From Plakobranchus ocellatus (taxonomy: Eukaryota; Mollusca; Gastropoda; Plakobranchidae), in contig BLXT01008064.1 in NCBI GenBank assembly GCA_019648995.1, positions 2,703,638 to 2,724,469 of the forward strand: a DNA stretch of 20,832 nt. Reading direction: 5' to 3'. Under the pieces are notes generated by a model. It had not been told where the DNA came from. It ran no database searches and worked only from the letters and a program-made list of their open reading frames with translations. This document shows positions 1 through 20,832 of the stretch, one piece after another. Position numbers and translations under genes: made by a program. Positions within the stretch are counted from its first letter, which is position 1; each line of letters starts with the position of its first letter.

Positions 1-28
1 GGGGGGGGGGGGGGGGGGGGGGGGGGGG
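1..28. repeat. Poly-G homopolymer at window edge
   Basis: Twenty-eight consecutive G residues open the window. It could be a real homopolymer cut by the window, or an assembly or sequencing artefact next to a gap. A shorter run of ten G near 9981-9990 after a GT repeat shows that G tracts also occur internally. Confidence 0.9.
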
Positions 29-3000
29 TGCTGGCTTAAATCTGTCATGCAATTTACAGTGAAATTGGGTTAATTTCAACAACCAAGATCGAGTAGTTTA
101 GTGATATGTTAAGGAAAGGCAATTTATACTGAAAAATCTTAATTGAATGACTGCAGAATAAAAACAAAAAGAAATTAATATTAATACTGCTTTGCTTTAG
201 CACCTCTACATATCAATTATCATGTTTCATTTTACATGCAAGACTTGACATGAGAATTCAATGGAGTATGAAATACCTTGAAAATATCTAAAGAGCATCT
301 AAAATTTGAAATTTTTATTTCGATTTAGCTTGACAAAACTCATTTTTCAGAGGGGGTTTGTTTGTTTTTTTTTAAAGAAAAATGGATTTTCAAATCAATA
401 ATGATATGCAGTGCAGGAAAAAAAATCATAAAATATTTAAAACAAGATGTGTGTGGAGTGAAAGATTTCAAAAAATCTTTTTTTTAAAGTTAAAAAGTGT
501 ACTTTAAACTCACTAAAATATTGCATTTATGGAATTAGTTGGTTAAAATGGTCAATTATCAATGATCTATATTTCCCTTAATACAAGACCAAAAAATTAT
601 GATGCATATATCAAATCAAAGTTCGTTTTATTCCCTTCAGAAATGCTATTTTGCCTGTGTTTTTCACTGATTTGGGAATTCTTACTGAAGGTTAGTTATG
701 ATTGAAAGCACACAATATCTGCATAAACAAAGTTAAACTTAATTGATCTGAATGCTGCAAAAAAATGTATTGTTTATGCACATGGCTGGTGTCTATATTT
801 GTAGACTGCGTAAAAATACAAGAGCACTGTTATTGGTCAATAGAAATGTTCTAGATAGAGTGGAGAAGATCTACTTATAGGCCCCTTGCAAAACACATAG
901 GAAGGGCAGATAAGCTAGAGATCTAGGGTGGGGGTAGGCCTACATATAGTTCTAGGCAGCATGGCGTGCTCATCTTAAGAAATCAAATTTAAAAAAACAT
1001 TTCAGATCTTCAAATGCTCTGAAAAGTTTGAAGTAGGCTCAGCTAAAGTGGATTTCGTTAATCTTGGAATTTGACATGAATTAGATCTAGATGGGCTTTT
1101 TTAATTAAATCTTTGTTTATCCGTCCTTTTAAAAGATTGAAATTCTAGATCTAATCTGAAGTTGATATATGCTCTGCTGAAGTTCACTTCTGATGCAGAC
1201 CGCCACGAGGGCCTATACATAGGTGTTTTTCTTTTAGAAATAAACTAAACTTGGGAAGAAAAAAAGAAAGAAAGAAAGCAAGACCAATTAAATGCATAGC
1301 AAATGAACTCACAAATAATGTGAAGTGATGTCCACAAGTGTCTATGCACTTGTCTAATGTGTTTTTATTTTCATCAAACAATTATTTGTTTAATCTTTAA
1401 ACAGGGTTGAAAATAAAGTTGATAATTATATCATTGTTTAAGATGTTATATTCGACAGATTCTTGTAAAATAAAAAATTGAAGTGTGATTTGAAATAAAA
1501 ACAAATAATCAAGTAGTCAAACGAGTTTGCTCTGTGGGAACAGGAAGGTTGTATGTATCGTACATTCTAACAGATATAAATGGGGTACCTTTATCTGCTA
1601 ACATAAAGGATGATTTATTGCTGCTGAATATAATTTGTTTTTTTGTGAGGATGCCCATTTGAAATCTTGAAGAGCAAAAAATTACCAGCAGTTGTGAGTA
1701 CTTTATAACTTTATATAATCAATATAATCTCTCACATCACTACATTACAATTCACTACATTTTAATGATGCTTTTGTTAATTTAATTGTTGGTTTAGTAC
1801 ATCACCAAGCAAAATCTCGCTCTCTCTTATTTTCAGACACACTTTCACGAACCAGAGTTCCAAGTTTTCAGTCAAATTTAAAGATCAGTAAGAAATAATG
1901 TTAAAGGTTTCATCATTAGTGGTGAGGAGGATTTTCATGCACTAAGTGCTGAAAAAAAAAAAAAAAACTTTTTCAAAGTCAAATTTGGTTGTTAAGTTCA
2001 TAACTGGCACTCAAGACTTTAAGAACCGTATAATGCAAGGCGCAGCTTTTACTGGATAAAGAGTTAGTTGTATAAACTCGTCCAAACAGTAATCACTGCA
2101 CTATTCTTTGTTCAATGTTTAAAAATGTGTTATTAAAGTTCCATTTTGAAGTTTTATCCTCCATTGATGTCCATCTTTTCTTGCTCTGTGAACACTAGTT
2201 TTCCATCAAGTGAGTATAGGTAATTATTTCAGAAAAGCACAAATTTACACACTATCAACCAGAAACTTCATTTCCAAGCCTTGGCACAATATATTTATAT
2301 CAATCTTTTGGCAAATGATCTCATTCTATCCACTTAAAGGTTTTAAAAAGAACCCTTACCTTTGAATATTTATTTGGGCGTACCTGTTAAAAGCTGACTT
2401 TTTTTTCACAACAGGATTTTTGTTAATACTGAGCTTTCTGTTTCAAAAGTTTTCTTAATCATTTATTAGAGTTTGACAAAGTAATTCATTTCTAGATCTA
2501 TTTCATGACGTTTCCAAATGTTTTGCATCAAGATATCTCACAGTTTAGGATAGTTCAAATAGCCTATAATAGATAATATTTCACAGGAAATCACGGCCGA
2601 GCATTGTCCAACATAGTATCAAACAAGCTTTTGTCTAGTAACTTTTTTTTTTAAAAAAGGCAAACAAACATACAAAAATGAAGAAATAGAAATTAAAGTT
2701 CACATCAAAGCAACTTTGAGCAATGCTAATTTTCTATATTGTTAGATTCTAAAAATGTTTTCAACCTCGTAGAGAGAGACTTCAGTTACAAATATTCAAT
2801 TTATGATAGATGGACTTCACCAAAACCACGTTCACTCATTGACAGGCAGAAAAAACTCTGAAAGCCTAGCCTAATGACTTTTCAGCCACAAGGAAACAAG
2901 TAAGTAGTAAATTAAAATCTCATACTGCCTAAGTGTCTCCAGAACTTGCTTCTCTAAATAGCCAAGCTAAAGAAAATAATGAAGAATAAATGTGTGTGAA

Positions 3001-3790
3001 AGCGTCCTCTTAGGTGTGTGGTGCATGTGTGTCCAAAAAGATTTTTCTTGTTAGAAGAATTGGCTTTTCCCCAGACACTTCTGTAACCCTGTAATTTAAA
3101 TCACCAAAGTTTTCCTCATGGAAGAGACTCAATAATTGATAGCATTACCTGATGTTAACATCAGCTCTGCTGTTTTTTCAGGTGTGACAATAAAAACAAG
3201 GCAGGAAGTTCTTCTTAGACCATATAGCAATGTAAAATTTAGTCGAAATGAGAGCTATATGACTGCCCTCTTAAAATAAAACAGGCTTTTGTGTTTTTTA
3301 AATGAAGATAGAGAGATTTGTCTTTATTAATGATGTCTTTTTGTGTAGAGGCATGCATTGCATACTCCCTTCAAGACTAAGCATTGTAAAGTCCTTTTAG
3401 TTTTAATCATGGGATATCAAATTTGCACATGTAAATAACATATCTTTGTTAAAAATCACTTTTGAAACCAAGATACTTTCATAGAATTAGTCTAAACATT
3501 GTGCAATCCAAAGAAGTAGAAGGTTGCGCGTCACTTGTACAGTCTAGGCTAGAAAAAGGAATATGCAACATGTTGGGCAGAAAACAAAAAAACAAAAAAA
3601 AGCAGCAGCTTTGAACAGACCAGAATCTTGATACTGATATGGACTAGGGTCTAGTGAATTAAACAATAGTTTTAGCATATAAAAGTAGACAATTATTAGG
3701 AACACTCATGGTTTGACTTTAGCTCTTCTTGCAACATCTTCTTTCAACTAAAAGAAAAACAATGAAAGTAAAAAAAAAAAGTTTCCTCAC
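1..3790 (-). other. NDOR1 intron 10 (partial), no exon seen
   Basis: AT-rich sequence with many A and T runs. No minus-strand segment resembles the expected NADP-domain motifs (GTGVAPFR, FFGCRN, YVQH, AGNAK). The intron is therefore at least 3.79 kb, longer than any other in the gene. It contains several AGATCTAG words (around 919, 1083 and 1145), a short AAAG repeat near 1260-1278 and a poly-A run near 1950-1966. Confidence 0.7.
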
Positions 3791-15831
<12,041 letters not shown>

Positions 15832-15859
15832 CTTTGGAAATATTTAAATCACTAGCAAC
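15832..15859 (-). other. NDOR1 5' UTR tail with upstream splice acceptor
   Basis: Read on the minus strand, a run of eight T followed by CTAATTTAG stands immediately before base 15859, a good pyrimidine tract and acceptor. It implies 28 bases of 5' UTR in the first coding exon and at least one non-coding exon further right. That exon cannot be placed from sequence alone. Confidence 0.6.
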
Positions 15860-16204
15860 CTAAATTAGAAAAAAAAATACGTGTATGTCATGTATGGCTT
15901 TGCGCTATTCAGTTACCAGACTATAGTTCTTTTAAAAACAGAAATCACTCCAAGTTTTGCCCAAGATTGAACAAAATCTTTATTAACTCACTCAAAGCCA
16001 GGTTTTTTTTAGATTCACAAGCGTTGAACACCAGCTTTAAGTGGGTGTTTTTAAAAATTCCCATGAGCTTTCTAATTGATTGATTTACATGAAATTTGGC
16101 CATGCAAATGGTGAAAAACAGATCTTCATAAAAAAACAAATTTACATACCATAGGCCTGCTTCAAATGCTTAATAGTTTTTTAAGTTTTGACAATTTTTA
16201 TGCC
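15860..16204. other. Non-coding spacer upstream of NDOR1 exon 1
   Basis: AT-rich sequence between the presumed 5' UTR acceptor and the LINE remnant. No promoter element or repeat with clear ends was seen. It is probably inside a 5' UTR intron. Confidence 0.5.
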
Positions 16205-17027
16205 GCAAAAAAATCCACCAAAAGAGGTGAGAGGCAGGGATGTGTAATGTCTCCTGATCTTTTTAATTTATATGGTGAAACAATCTTAAAAGGAATCTAG
16301 AGGATGTTTCAGGCTTAAAAGTAAAAGGAGAAAATCTCAATGATCTTAGGTATGCTGCTAATACAGCTTTAATGAACAACTTAAAAAAACTATTACATGC
16401 TGAACTTTTAGACAGTAAAATAATGGGCCTATTTTGAATGTGAAAAAAAGAAAAAACAGAATGCATGGTCATCGAAAAGAAATCTTCTAACTCCAAATGC
16501 AATATCATTGGCAAAAAGGAAAAAATATCAAATAAGTTACAAAACTCAAATATCTTGTCTACCTGATAACATCAGATGGTTGATGCACAGTGAAACAAGT
16601 AAAAGAATAGCCATGGCCAAAGATACATTTTCAAAAAATTAAATCAATACTGGCAAACAGAAGAATAAGTATGGAAAATAAAATAAAGGTAGTGAAATCA
16701 TCGTATAGTCAGTTCTACTAGATAGTGAGTGTTGGACAGTAAACAAGGAAACAGAGAGAAAACTAAAAGCAGTGGAGATTGGGTTTATCAGAGGTATATC
16801 ATGGATGGAAAAAAAGTCCAGTGAATCAGTACTGAAAGTAAGCTACTCTTGAGCAATCATTAAATAAAACCATAAGACAGAGGCAACTATAATTTTTAGG
16901 ACATTTTTGCCAATTGAGGAGTTTAGAACACTTAGCAAACACTGGAAAGCTTTAAAGCAAACATAGCAGAGGTAAACAAGGGAATAACTTTTAATGATAT
17001 CTTAGCTCATAGGCAAAAGGTAAAGTT
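16205..17027 (+). mobile_element. Decayed LINE (non-LTR retrotransposon) reverse-transcriptase remnant, left part
   Basis: Plus-strand frames read RGERQGCVMSPDLFNLYGE (from 16223), then after a frame change NLEDVSGLKVKGENLNDLRY, then YAANTALM where active elements have YADDTALM (16351-16365), so the catalytic Asp pair is lost. Further right come segments like ECWTVNKETE (damaged), IRQRQL, FLGHF and LEHLANTGKL, the usual C-terminal region of APE-type LINE ORF2. Several stops and frameshifts break it, and only the RT palm/thumb and C-terminal region survive; the endonuclease is absent. It is 5'-truncated, as is common for LINEs. The clade (RTE- or jockey-like) was not determined. Confidence 0.85.
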
Positions 17028-17084
17028 AGGGTCCCCACCAAACTCTTGAAATTTTTTTCAAGACCCCAAATCTTTTTTCAAGAC

Positions 17085-17548
17085 CCCTTTACGGGTGAAA
17101 AAAAACAGGCTGTAAAAACTAAGTACAGTATTTTGACTTATAAATTGTCTCTTGTTAGTCTTATTATTCAAGGTAAAGTAAATAATGCAACTTTACTTTT
17201 AGTTTGACATCTCACCTTGAATGTCTTGGTTATAAATCTATCGATTTCAACAGCCTGTCTTGATTAATGTTCTTTACGTAACTTGGTAATATTCATCCAG
17301 TACTTCACACATATGAACCCTTTACGGGTGAAAAAAAACAGGCTGTAAAAACTAAGTACAGTATTTTGACTTATAAATTGTCTCTTGTTAGTCTTATTAT
17401 TCAAGGTAACGTAAATAATGCAACTTTACTTTTAGTTTGACATCTCACCTTGAATGTCTTGGTTATAAATCTATTGACTTCAACAGCCTGTCTTGATTAA
17501 TGTTCTTTACGTAACTTGGTAATATTCATCCAGTACTTCACACATATG
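17085..17548 (+). repeat. Two-copy 231-bp tandem duplication inside the hAT-like element
   Basis: Copies are 17085-17315 and 17318-17548 (period 233), both starting CCCTTTACGGGTG and ending CACATATG. By eye only about three substitutions separate them (for example GGTAAAG versus GGTAACG, and CTATCGATT versus CTATTGACT), so the duplication is recent relative to the LINE decay around it. Confidence 0.93.
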
Positions 17549-17909
17549 TGACTTAGATGGCAGTGCAATGCTGCCTACAAACTTGTGTACAAACAAGCCT
17601 AGTGTCTAATAATGTGTGTGTGGGACTCGGTGGGTTTGTTTTTCTCCTCTGTGTAAAACAATTTTATAGTTCTATCTGAGCAGTTGCCAAAACGTGGACC
17701 CCACAATTGTTTCACCTTTTTTGCTGCATTTTGAAAAAAAGAATCTCCAATTAAAAAAGGGAAGAGCCCAATTGAGTATCAGTGATGTAACATTCATGCA
17801 GAGTTGGATAGCAGGAGTAGATCCATGTTAAAAAAAAATGGTGTGTGTCTCTTCACTTGGTGGTGATGAAGCTTCATTTGTTGATGGGTGACCACTTTTT
17901 AGGTGATTT

Positions 17910-18123
17910 TGTCATCATAGTTATGTTCGAAACCTATTTGGTTAATTTAGACAGCAATGATGCAACCAAAACTTTTTTTTTTCAATGCAATAAAAACTGA
18001 TTTTTTTAACATAAAGCATTACTTTTTATTCATTACATGCACAAAATCAAACATTATGTATTAGTGAGCTTAATTTTTTCAAACAGGGTTTGTAGAAATC
18101 TTTCGAACATAACTATGATGACA
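17910..18123. repeat. 23-bp perfect inverted repeats with 168-bp spacer
   Basis: The arm at 17910-17932 (TGTCATCATAG then TTATGTTCGAAA) is exactly the reverse complement of 18101-18123. The spacer contains no coding signal. The layout (214 bp in all) resembles a small MITE nested in the hAT-like element, but no flanking target-site duplication is obvious. It could instead be a structural part of the host element. Confidence 0.8.
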
Positions 18124-18312
18124 GCCCACGTTATGGCAAACCTTCATTTACACATAATCTCATCCCCTATTTTGAAATTGTACAGATACCTGTACTCATG
18201 TCTGTATCGACCTAGGTCTAGATCCAAGTCTATTTAGATCTAAGGCCACCAAAATGTAAACTACAATAATATCAAGATACAAAATCAAAATACTTCTCAA
18301 TCTTGATCTTGG

Positions 18313-18313
<1 letters not shown>

Positions 18314-18373
<60 letters not shown>

Positions 18374-18560
18374 GAGAATTAACAGTCAGACAGACTGACT
18401 GAAGGACAGAATGAGAGAAAGACAGAGTGAGAGAGAGACAAGGGGAGAGAGAATGAGAGAGAGCAAAAGGCAGTGAGAGAGAGAGAGAGGATGATAAGAC
18501 AGAATAATTGACAAAAAGAATGAGAGAAAGAGCAAGAGTGAGAGAGAGAGAGATAGGCAT
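18314..18560. repeat. GA microsatellite with long degenerate purine tail
   Basis: A nearly pure GA run (about 18315-18370) is followed by almost 190 bases of degenerate GAGA-rich purine sequence (to about 18556). Minus-strand open frames here translate to Ser-Leu repeats and are not proteins. Confidence 0.95.
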
Positions 18561-18675
18561 AACAAAAGTTATGGGAAACGTTTATGAAAAGAAACATTCA
18601 TTTTGATGCTAATAATTAATGATAATAATAAGAGAACTAAACTTACATTATTAAAGGATGATAAATGTGAGTGGG

Positions 18676-18677
<2 letters not shown>

Positions 18678-18710
<33 letters not shown>
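18678..18710. repeat. Second GA microsatellite
   Basis: A pure GA run of about 32 bases, separated from the first by about 120 bases of ordinary AT-rich sequence. Confidence 0.95.
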
Positions 18711-18923
18711 TAAGGTTAGTAAACAGTATGCATTGGTTTAACATACCAATATGTAGACCTATGATAGGTTTTTAAAAAGTAGACCCAGGCACCTCGGCAA
18801 GTATTATGAAAAATTTTAATTTGCTTTTGCATATGTTAGTTTGTGTAGCAACCTTTTGACTAGGAACAGTATGCAGGGAGTCAGAAGTTATAGATATTGT
18901 AGGATCGGCTCCTATATCTCGTC

Positions 18924-18942
18924 GATAGGCCCAAGGCCTATC
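18924..18942. repeat. 8-bp palindromic hairpin within the hAT-like element
   Basis: GATAGGCC (18924-18931) and GGCCTATC (18935-18942) are exact reverse complements around a 3-base CAA loop, in the right third of the element. Subterminal palindromes are common in hAT elements; its role is unknown. Confidence 0.6.
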
Positions 18943-19116
18943 AAGGGAAAAAACTACTGCTCACGGCCATACAAGTAAAAAAAAAAAGTATAAAAAGAAT
19001 CGGATTTTGGGGGATTAATTTTGTTTTTTCCCGACTTTTTCCCCCAAGTTCCCGACCCATCACAAAATTCCCAACTTTTTACCAATTTCCCGACCCGGTG
19101 GGGACCCTGTAAAGAT

Positions 19117-19190
19117 AGCAACAACAACTTGATATGAGAGGAGGAACATGTTCACCTGGTGTCTGTTCCAAATAAGGCACTTAAAGAATA
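19117..19190 (+). mobile_element. LINE remnant, right part, beyond the hAT-like insertion
   Basis: Short continuation of the LINE on the far side of the hAT-like element. In one frame it gives RGGTCSPGVCSK then a stop and GT, resembling the C-terminal end (NVCSRQGT-stop) of such LINE ORFs. The assignment is supported mainly by its position directly after the right copy of the target-site duplication. Confidence 0.5.
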
Positions 19191-19939
19191 AGACTTACAA
19201 AATATGTCAAGATATTATTTTAATACAAACATAGCCCATAGCTCAAATACCCAAATGTTATTCAGGTCTGATCGTTTGTCAGTGCCTCTTATGATCAATA
19301 ATATTATAAAGAGCATGAGCATGCTCACATTTGTAAGTTGGACCCAAATTTTAGTTGCACTTTATTTGATAGCCTATATAGGCCCTTATTTTGCCTGAAC
19401 GCTCAGAAAAATAGATCTAGAGTCCAACCTTATTTTCTCTAAACTAAACTTTCAGATAAAATCACCCTTTTATATATACTGCTAGCAGAGGCAAAGTCAA
19501 CTCGTTGTCAAAGTCCCTATGATTCTTTGTATGACTAATGCGTAAGCAAAGCAACAGACACTGATTACATATATGGCGGGTTTCACAACATTGGGGGTTG
19601 TATACAGGTTGCAACTTGCATACAATGTTGTGAGAAAGATAACTCAAAATAAACATTCATTTAACTTTCAATGTGTTTTCTGTGCCTCAAATTAACACAA
19701 GAAGCAACAAAATGCAACTTGATGGCGTATTCCTATTTTTATTATTTTTTTTTTTTCTGTGCGGACGTCGTTTTTCAGAAACACAGCATTTCTCACTTTA
19801 ACGTACTATGTAAATATAAGCTATTACTAGAACCTATTTGTTCTTGAAAATCTTTTAGGTGTTATTAAACGCAAGAATAAGTGTCAATGCTATTAAAAAC
19901 ACATTAAATGCTGCAATTTCCTGAGCGAAGAGAAATGTG
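19191..19939. other. Non-coding stretch between the transposon block and the right-end promoter region
   Basis: AT-rich sequence without a recognisable gene or repeat. It includes an AGATCTAGAG word near 19412 and a T-run near 19746-19756. NDOR1's non-coding first exon might lie here or just to the right, but no exon could be supported. Confidence 0.5.
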
Positions 19940-20057
19940 TGGCCGTTTTAAAATTGCCTAATCGCGGACGTTGTGCGTTTCCGATTAGAGGACCGTAGAC
20001 CTAGCCCACTATTAATAGTAATGATATCATGATCACTCTTTTGGTGGTAAAAACGTG
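19940..20057. promoter_or_regulatory. Candidate bidirectional promoter / 5' UTR segment with hairpin
   Basis: CpG density rises sharply relative to the rest of the window. A hairpin at 19958-19988 pairs CTAATCG with CGATTAG, then a C-C mismatch, two G-T wobbles and ACG with CGT around a TTGTG loop. The segment lies just before a plus-strand candidate first exon and upstream of minus-strand NDOR1, so it could serve both; this is inferred from layout, and no TATA box was identified. Confidence 0.35.
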
Positions 20058-20297
20058 ATGCTTGATATTAGTAGTGTGTATACAACCCCGACAGACGGAA
20101 GTTTCGTGCATTTAGAGACACTTTATCAGATATTTTCATTTCGAAGCGGTGTGTTTCCGGCACTGATCGACGTTCGCTATATAGTTTACTATCATCTAGA
20201 TTTTATTTCACGGCGACTTTGGAACCCAATAGCAGATCAAACACAATCTTTTTTCATCGACGATTCTTGTGCTAATTGGAATTCACCTTTAGCCAAG
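20058..20297 (+). CDS. Candidate first coding exon of an unrecognised plus-strand gene
   Basis: From ATG at 20058 (the first in frame after a stop at 20022) the frame is open for exactly 80 codons up to AAG followed by GTAAGT at 20298-20303, a near-ideal donor in phase 0. The product starts MLDISSVYTTPTDGSFVHLE, includes FRSGVFPALIDVRYIVYYHL and ends CANWNSPLAK. Composition is balanced and protein-like, rich in aromatic residues, with no low complexity and no clear signal peptide. CpGs are frequent through the exon, unlike the intergenic sequence. I do not recognise the family and infer no function. The downstream exons would lie beyond the right edge. It could still be a chance open frame in a CpG-rich promoter. 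Confidence 0.5.
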
Positions 20298-20570
20298 GTA
20301 AGTAGAGTGCTTTTGCTTAATTAAAATTGTGTTTCTTAATCTTATCGACATTCGCCCTAGATCTACAAGTTCGGTGTGTTCCAAAACATTTTTTGACAAA
20401 CATAGATGCTTTTAGGCTATCGTAGTCTGGTAAAACCGAAATTTAGTTTGCCTTTCGTTGTTCTGTGTGGTTTTAGGTTAAATATTTCTTCTTTTTCTTT
20501 CAAATTCAATAGTATACAATCTCTAAGCCTTGAAACTGGGCAGTCGGGTGCGAGCGTCGGTAGTTTGGAA
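20298..20570. other. Spacer between the two right-end candidate exons
   Basis: If the 20058-20297 exon is real, this is the start of its first intron. AT content returns to the window average; it contains one AGATCTAC word near 20360. No coding signal. Confidence 0.4.
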
Positions 20571-20720
20571 TTACTTTGAAGCCAGTGTCGTGTTCCGGTA
20601 ACACAGGTGGCAGCCATTATGGCGGCGAACGTCGTTGATCGGAAACAAAATGGCGGCGCCCGTCGTTTCACCGCAACCACAAATGCAGCAAACGTTCTAT
20701 ATATCTGAAACAATAGGTCT
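20571..20720. promoter_or_regulatory. CpG cluster with two YY1-like ATGGCGGC motifs
   Basis: Roughly fifteen CpGs fall within about 135 bases, far denser than anywhere else in the window. AAAATGGCGGC (20647-20657) matches the animal YY1 consensus AANATGGCGGC perfectly, and ATTATGGCGGC (20616-20626) with one mismatch; both are on the plus strand, 31 bases apart. In animals such motifs often sit just downstream of transcription starts, with the embedded ATG used as the start codon, which suggests a plus-strand promoter or 5' exon. Confidence 0.55.
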
Positions 20721-20764
20721 ACTGGTGCGATCGTCTGTTTACAGAAACACATTACAGTTTTCAA
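20650..20764 (+). CDS. Candidate short first coding exon starting in a YY1 motif
   Basis: ATG at 20650 lies inside the perfect YY1-like motif and opens 38 codons (MAAPVVSPQPQMQQTFYISE through SSVYRNTLQFS) plus one base up to a GTAAGA donor at 20765-20770. An overlapping plus-strand frame in another phase begins at the first motif's ATG (20619) and ends at a stop at 20706-20708, so it could act as an upstream ORF or be an unused ATG. The product is not recognised. It may belong to the same gene as the 20058 exon through an alternative promoter, or to a separate gene to the right. Confidence 0.35.
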
Positions 20765-20832
20765 GTAAGAAAAAAAATTGTTTTAATGAGAAAATAACTG
20801 TATAGACCAGTTGACTGTACTTATTGTATGAA

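Larger units (their letters stand above)
17028..19108. mobile_element. Non-autonomous hAT-like DNA transposon inserted in the LINE
   Basis: The ends are perfect 12-bp inverted repeats, AGGGTCCCCACC (17028-17039) and GGTGGGGACCCT (19097-19108). Flanks are GTAAAGTT (17020-17027) and GTAAAGAT (19109-19116), an 8-bp target-site duplication with one mismatch. An 8-bp duplication and (C/T)AGGG-type ends are typical of hAT elements. The base outside the repeat is T on the left and, reading inward from the right, C. Subterminal motifs occur at both ends: TTTTTTCAAGACCCC twice on the left (about 17053-17087), and repeated TTCCCGACCC-like units on the right (about 19028-19096). No transposase was seen in 2081 bp. 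The interior is a mosaic of a tandem duplication, an inverted repeat pair and GA microsatellites. Confidence 0.8.

Noticed and set aside
1184-1381. A 65-codon minus-strand frame
   Set aside because: No splice sites or domain features; in AT-rich intron sequence a frame of this size is expected by chance, and it does not match the missing NDOR1 C-terminus.
3495-3530. A minus-strand string FYFFGLHN resembling the NDOR1 NFLFFGCRN strand
   Set aside because: A stop lies just upstream in the same frame and another shortly after, with no acceptor that would place it in phase; a chance match of a few residues.
18297-18597. Two overlapping minus-strand frames rich in Ser and Leu
   Set aside because: Translations of the GA microsatellite and its degenerate tail; no non-repetitive content.
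20417-20764. A 115-codon minus-strand frame through the CpG cluster
   Set aside because: It lacks conserved-looking segments, and is antisense to the YY1-like motifs. CpG-rich DNA has few stop codons, so an open frame here is weak evidence.

Overview
This is eukaryotic genomic DNA from an animal. It is AT-rich, with long introns, GT-AG splice sites, abundant microsatellites, a tRNA-derived SINE, a decayed LINE and a non-autonomous hAT-like DNA transposon. The protein-coding content is clearly metazoan. Scattered words of the type AGATCTAGAT and TAGGCCTA suggest a mollusc, perhaps a gastropod, but that assignment is inference from general style and has no marker gene behind it.

The left three quarters (1-15831) is one minus-strand gene. 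I recognise it as NDOR1 (Tah18 in yeast), the NADPH-dependent diflavin oxidoreductase that passes electrons to CIAPIN1/anamorsin in cytosolic iron-sulphur cluster assembly. Ten coding exons can be placed exactly; every junction is GT-AG and every intron phase joins in frame. They give 480 complete codons plus one base, covering the FMN (flavodoxin-like) domain, the linker, the FAD-binding domain and the first strand of the NADP-binding domain. The last roughly 115-120 residues are not visible and should lie to the left of base 1. An acceptor-like site 28 bases before the start codon implies a separate upstream non-coding exon.

Intron 1 holds an intact-looking tRNA-derived SINE flanked by a perfect 13-bp target-site duplication. 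Intron 2 holds GAT-rich and ATT-rich simple sequence, and the intron 1/2 neighbourhood has a GACA/GATA microsatellite.

Between NDOR1 and the right-hand promoter region (about 16200-19190) lies a nested mobile-element block. A plus-strand LINE reverse-transcriptase remnant is split by a 2081-bp hAT-like element with 12-bp perfect terminal inverted repeats and an 8-bp target-site duplication (7 of 8 identical). Inside the hAT-like element are a recent 231-bp tandem duplication, a widely spaced 23-bp perfect inverted repeat that may be yet another insertion, and long GA tracts.

The right end (about 19940-20832) is CpG-richer and looks like promoter territory. It contains an unrecognised 80-codon plus-strand candidate first exon ending exactly at a GTAAGT donor, and further right a CpG cluster with two YY1-like ATGGCGGC motifs, each of which contains an ATG. 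I found no CRISPR array, operon or other prokaryotic feature, and nothing I would call a new system; the most interesting unexplained items are the right-end candidate exons and the nested transposon block.
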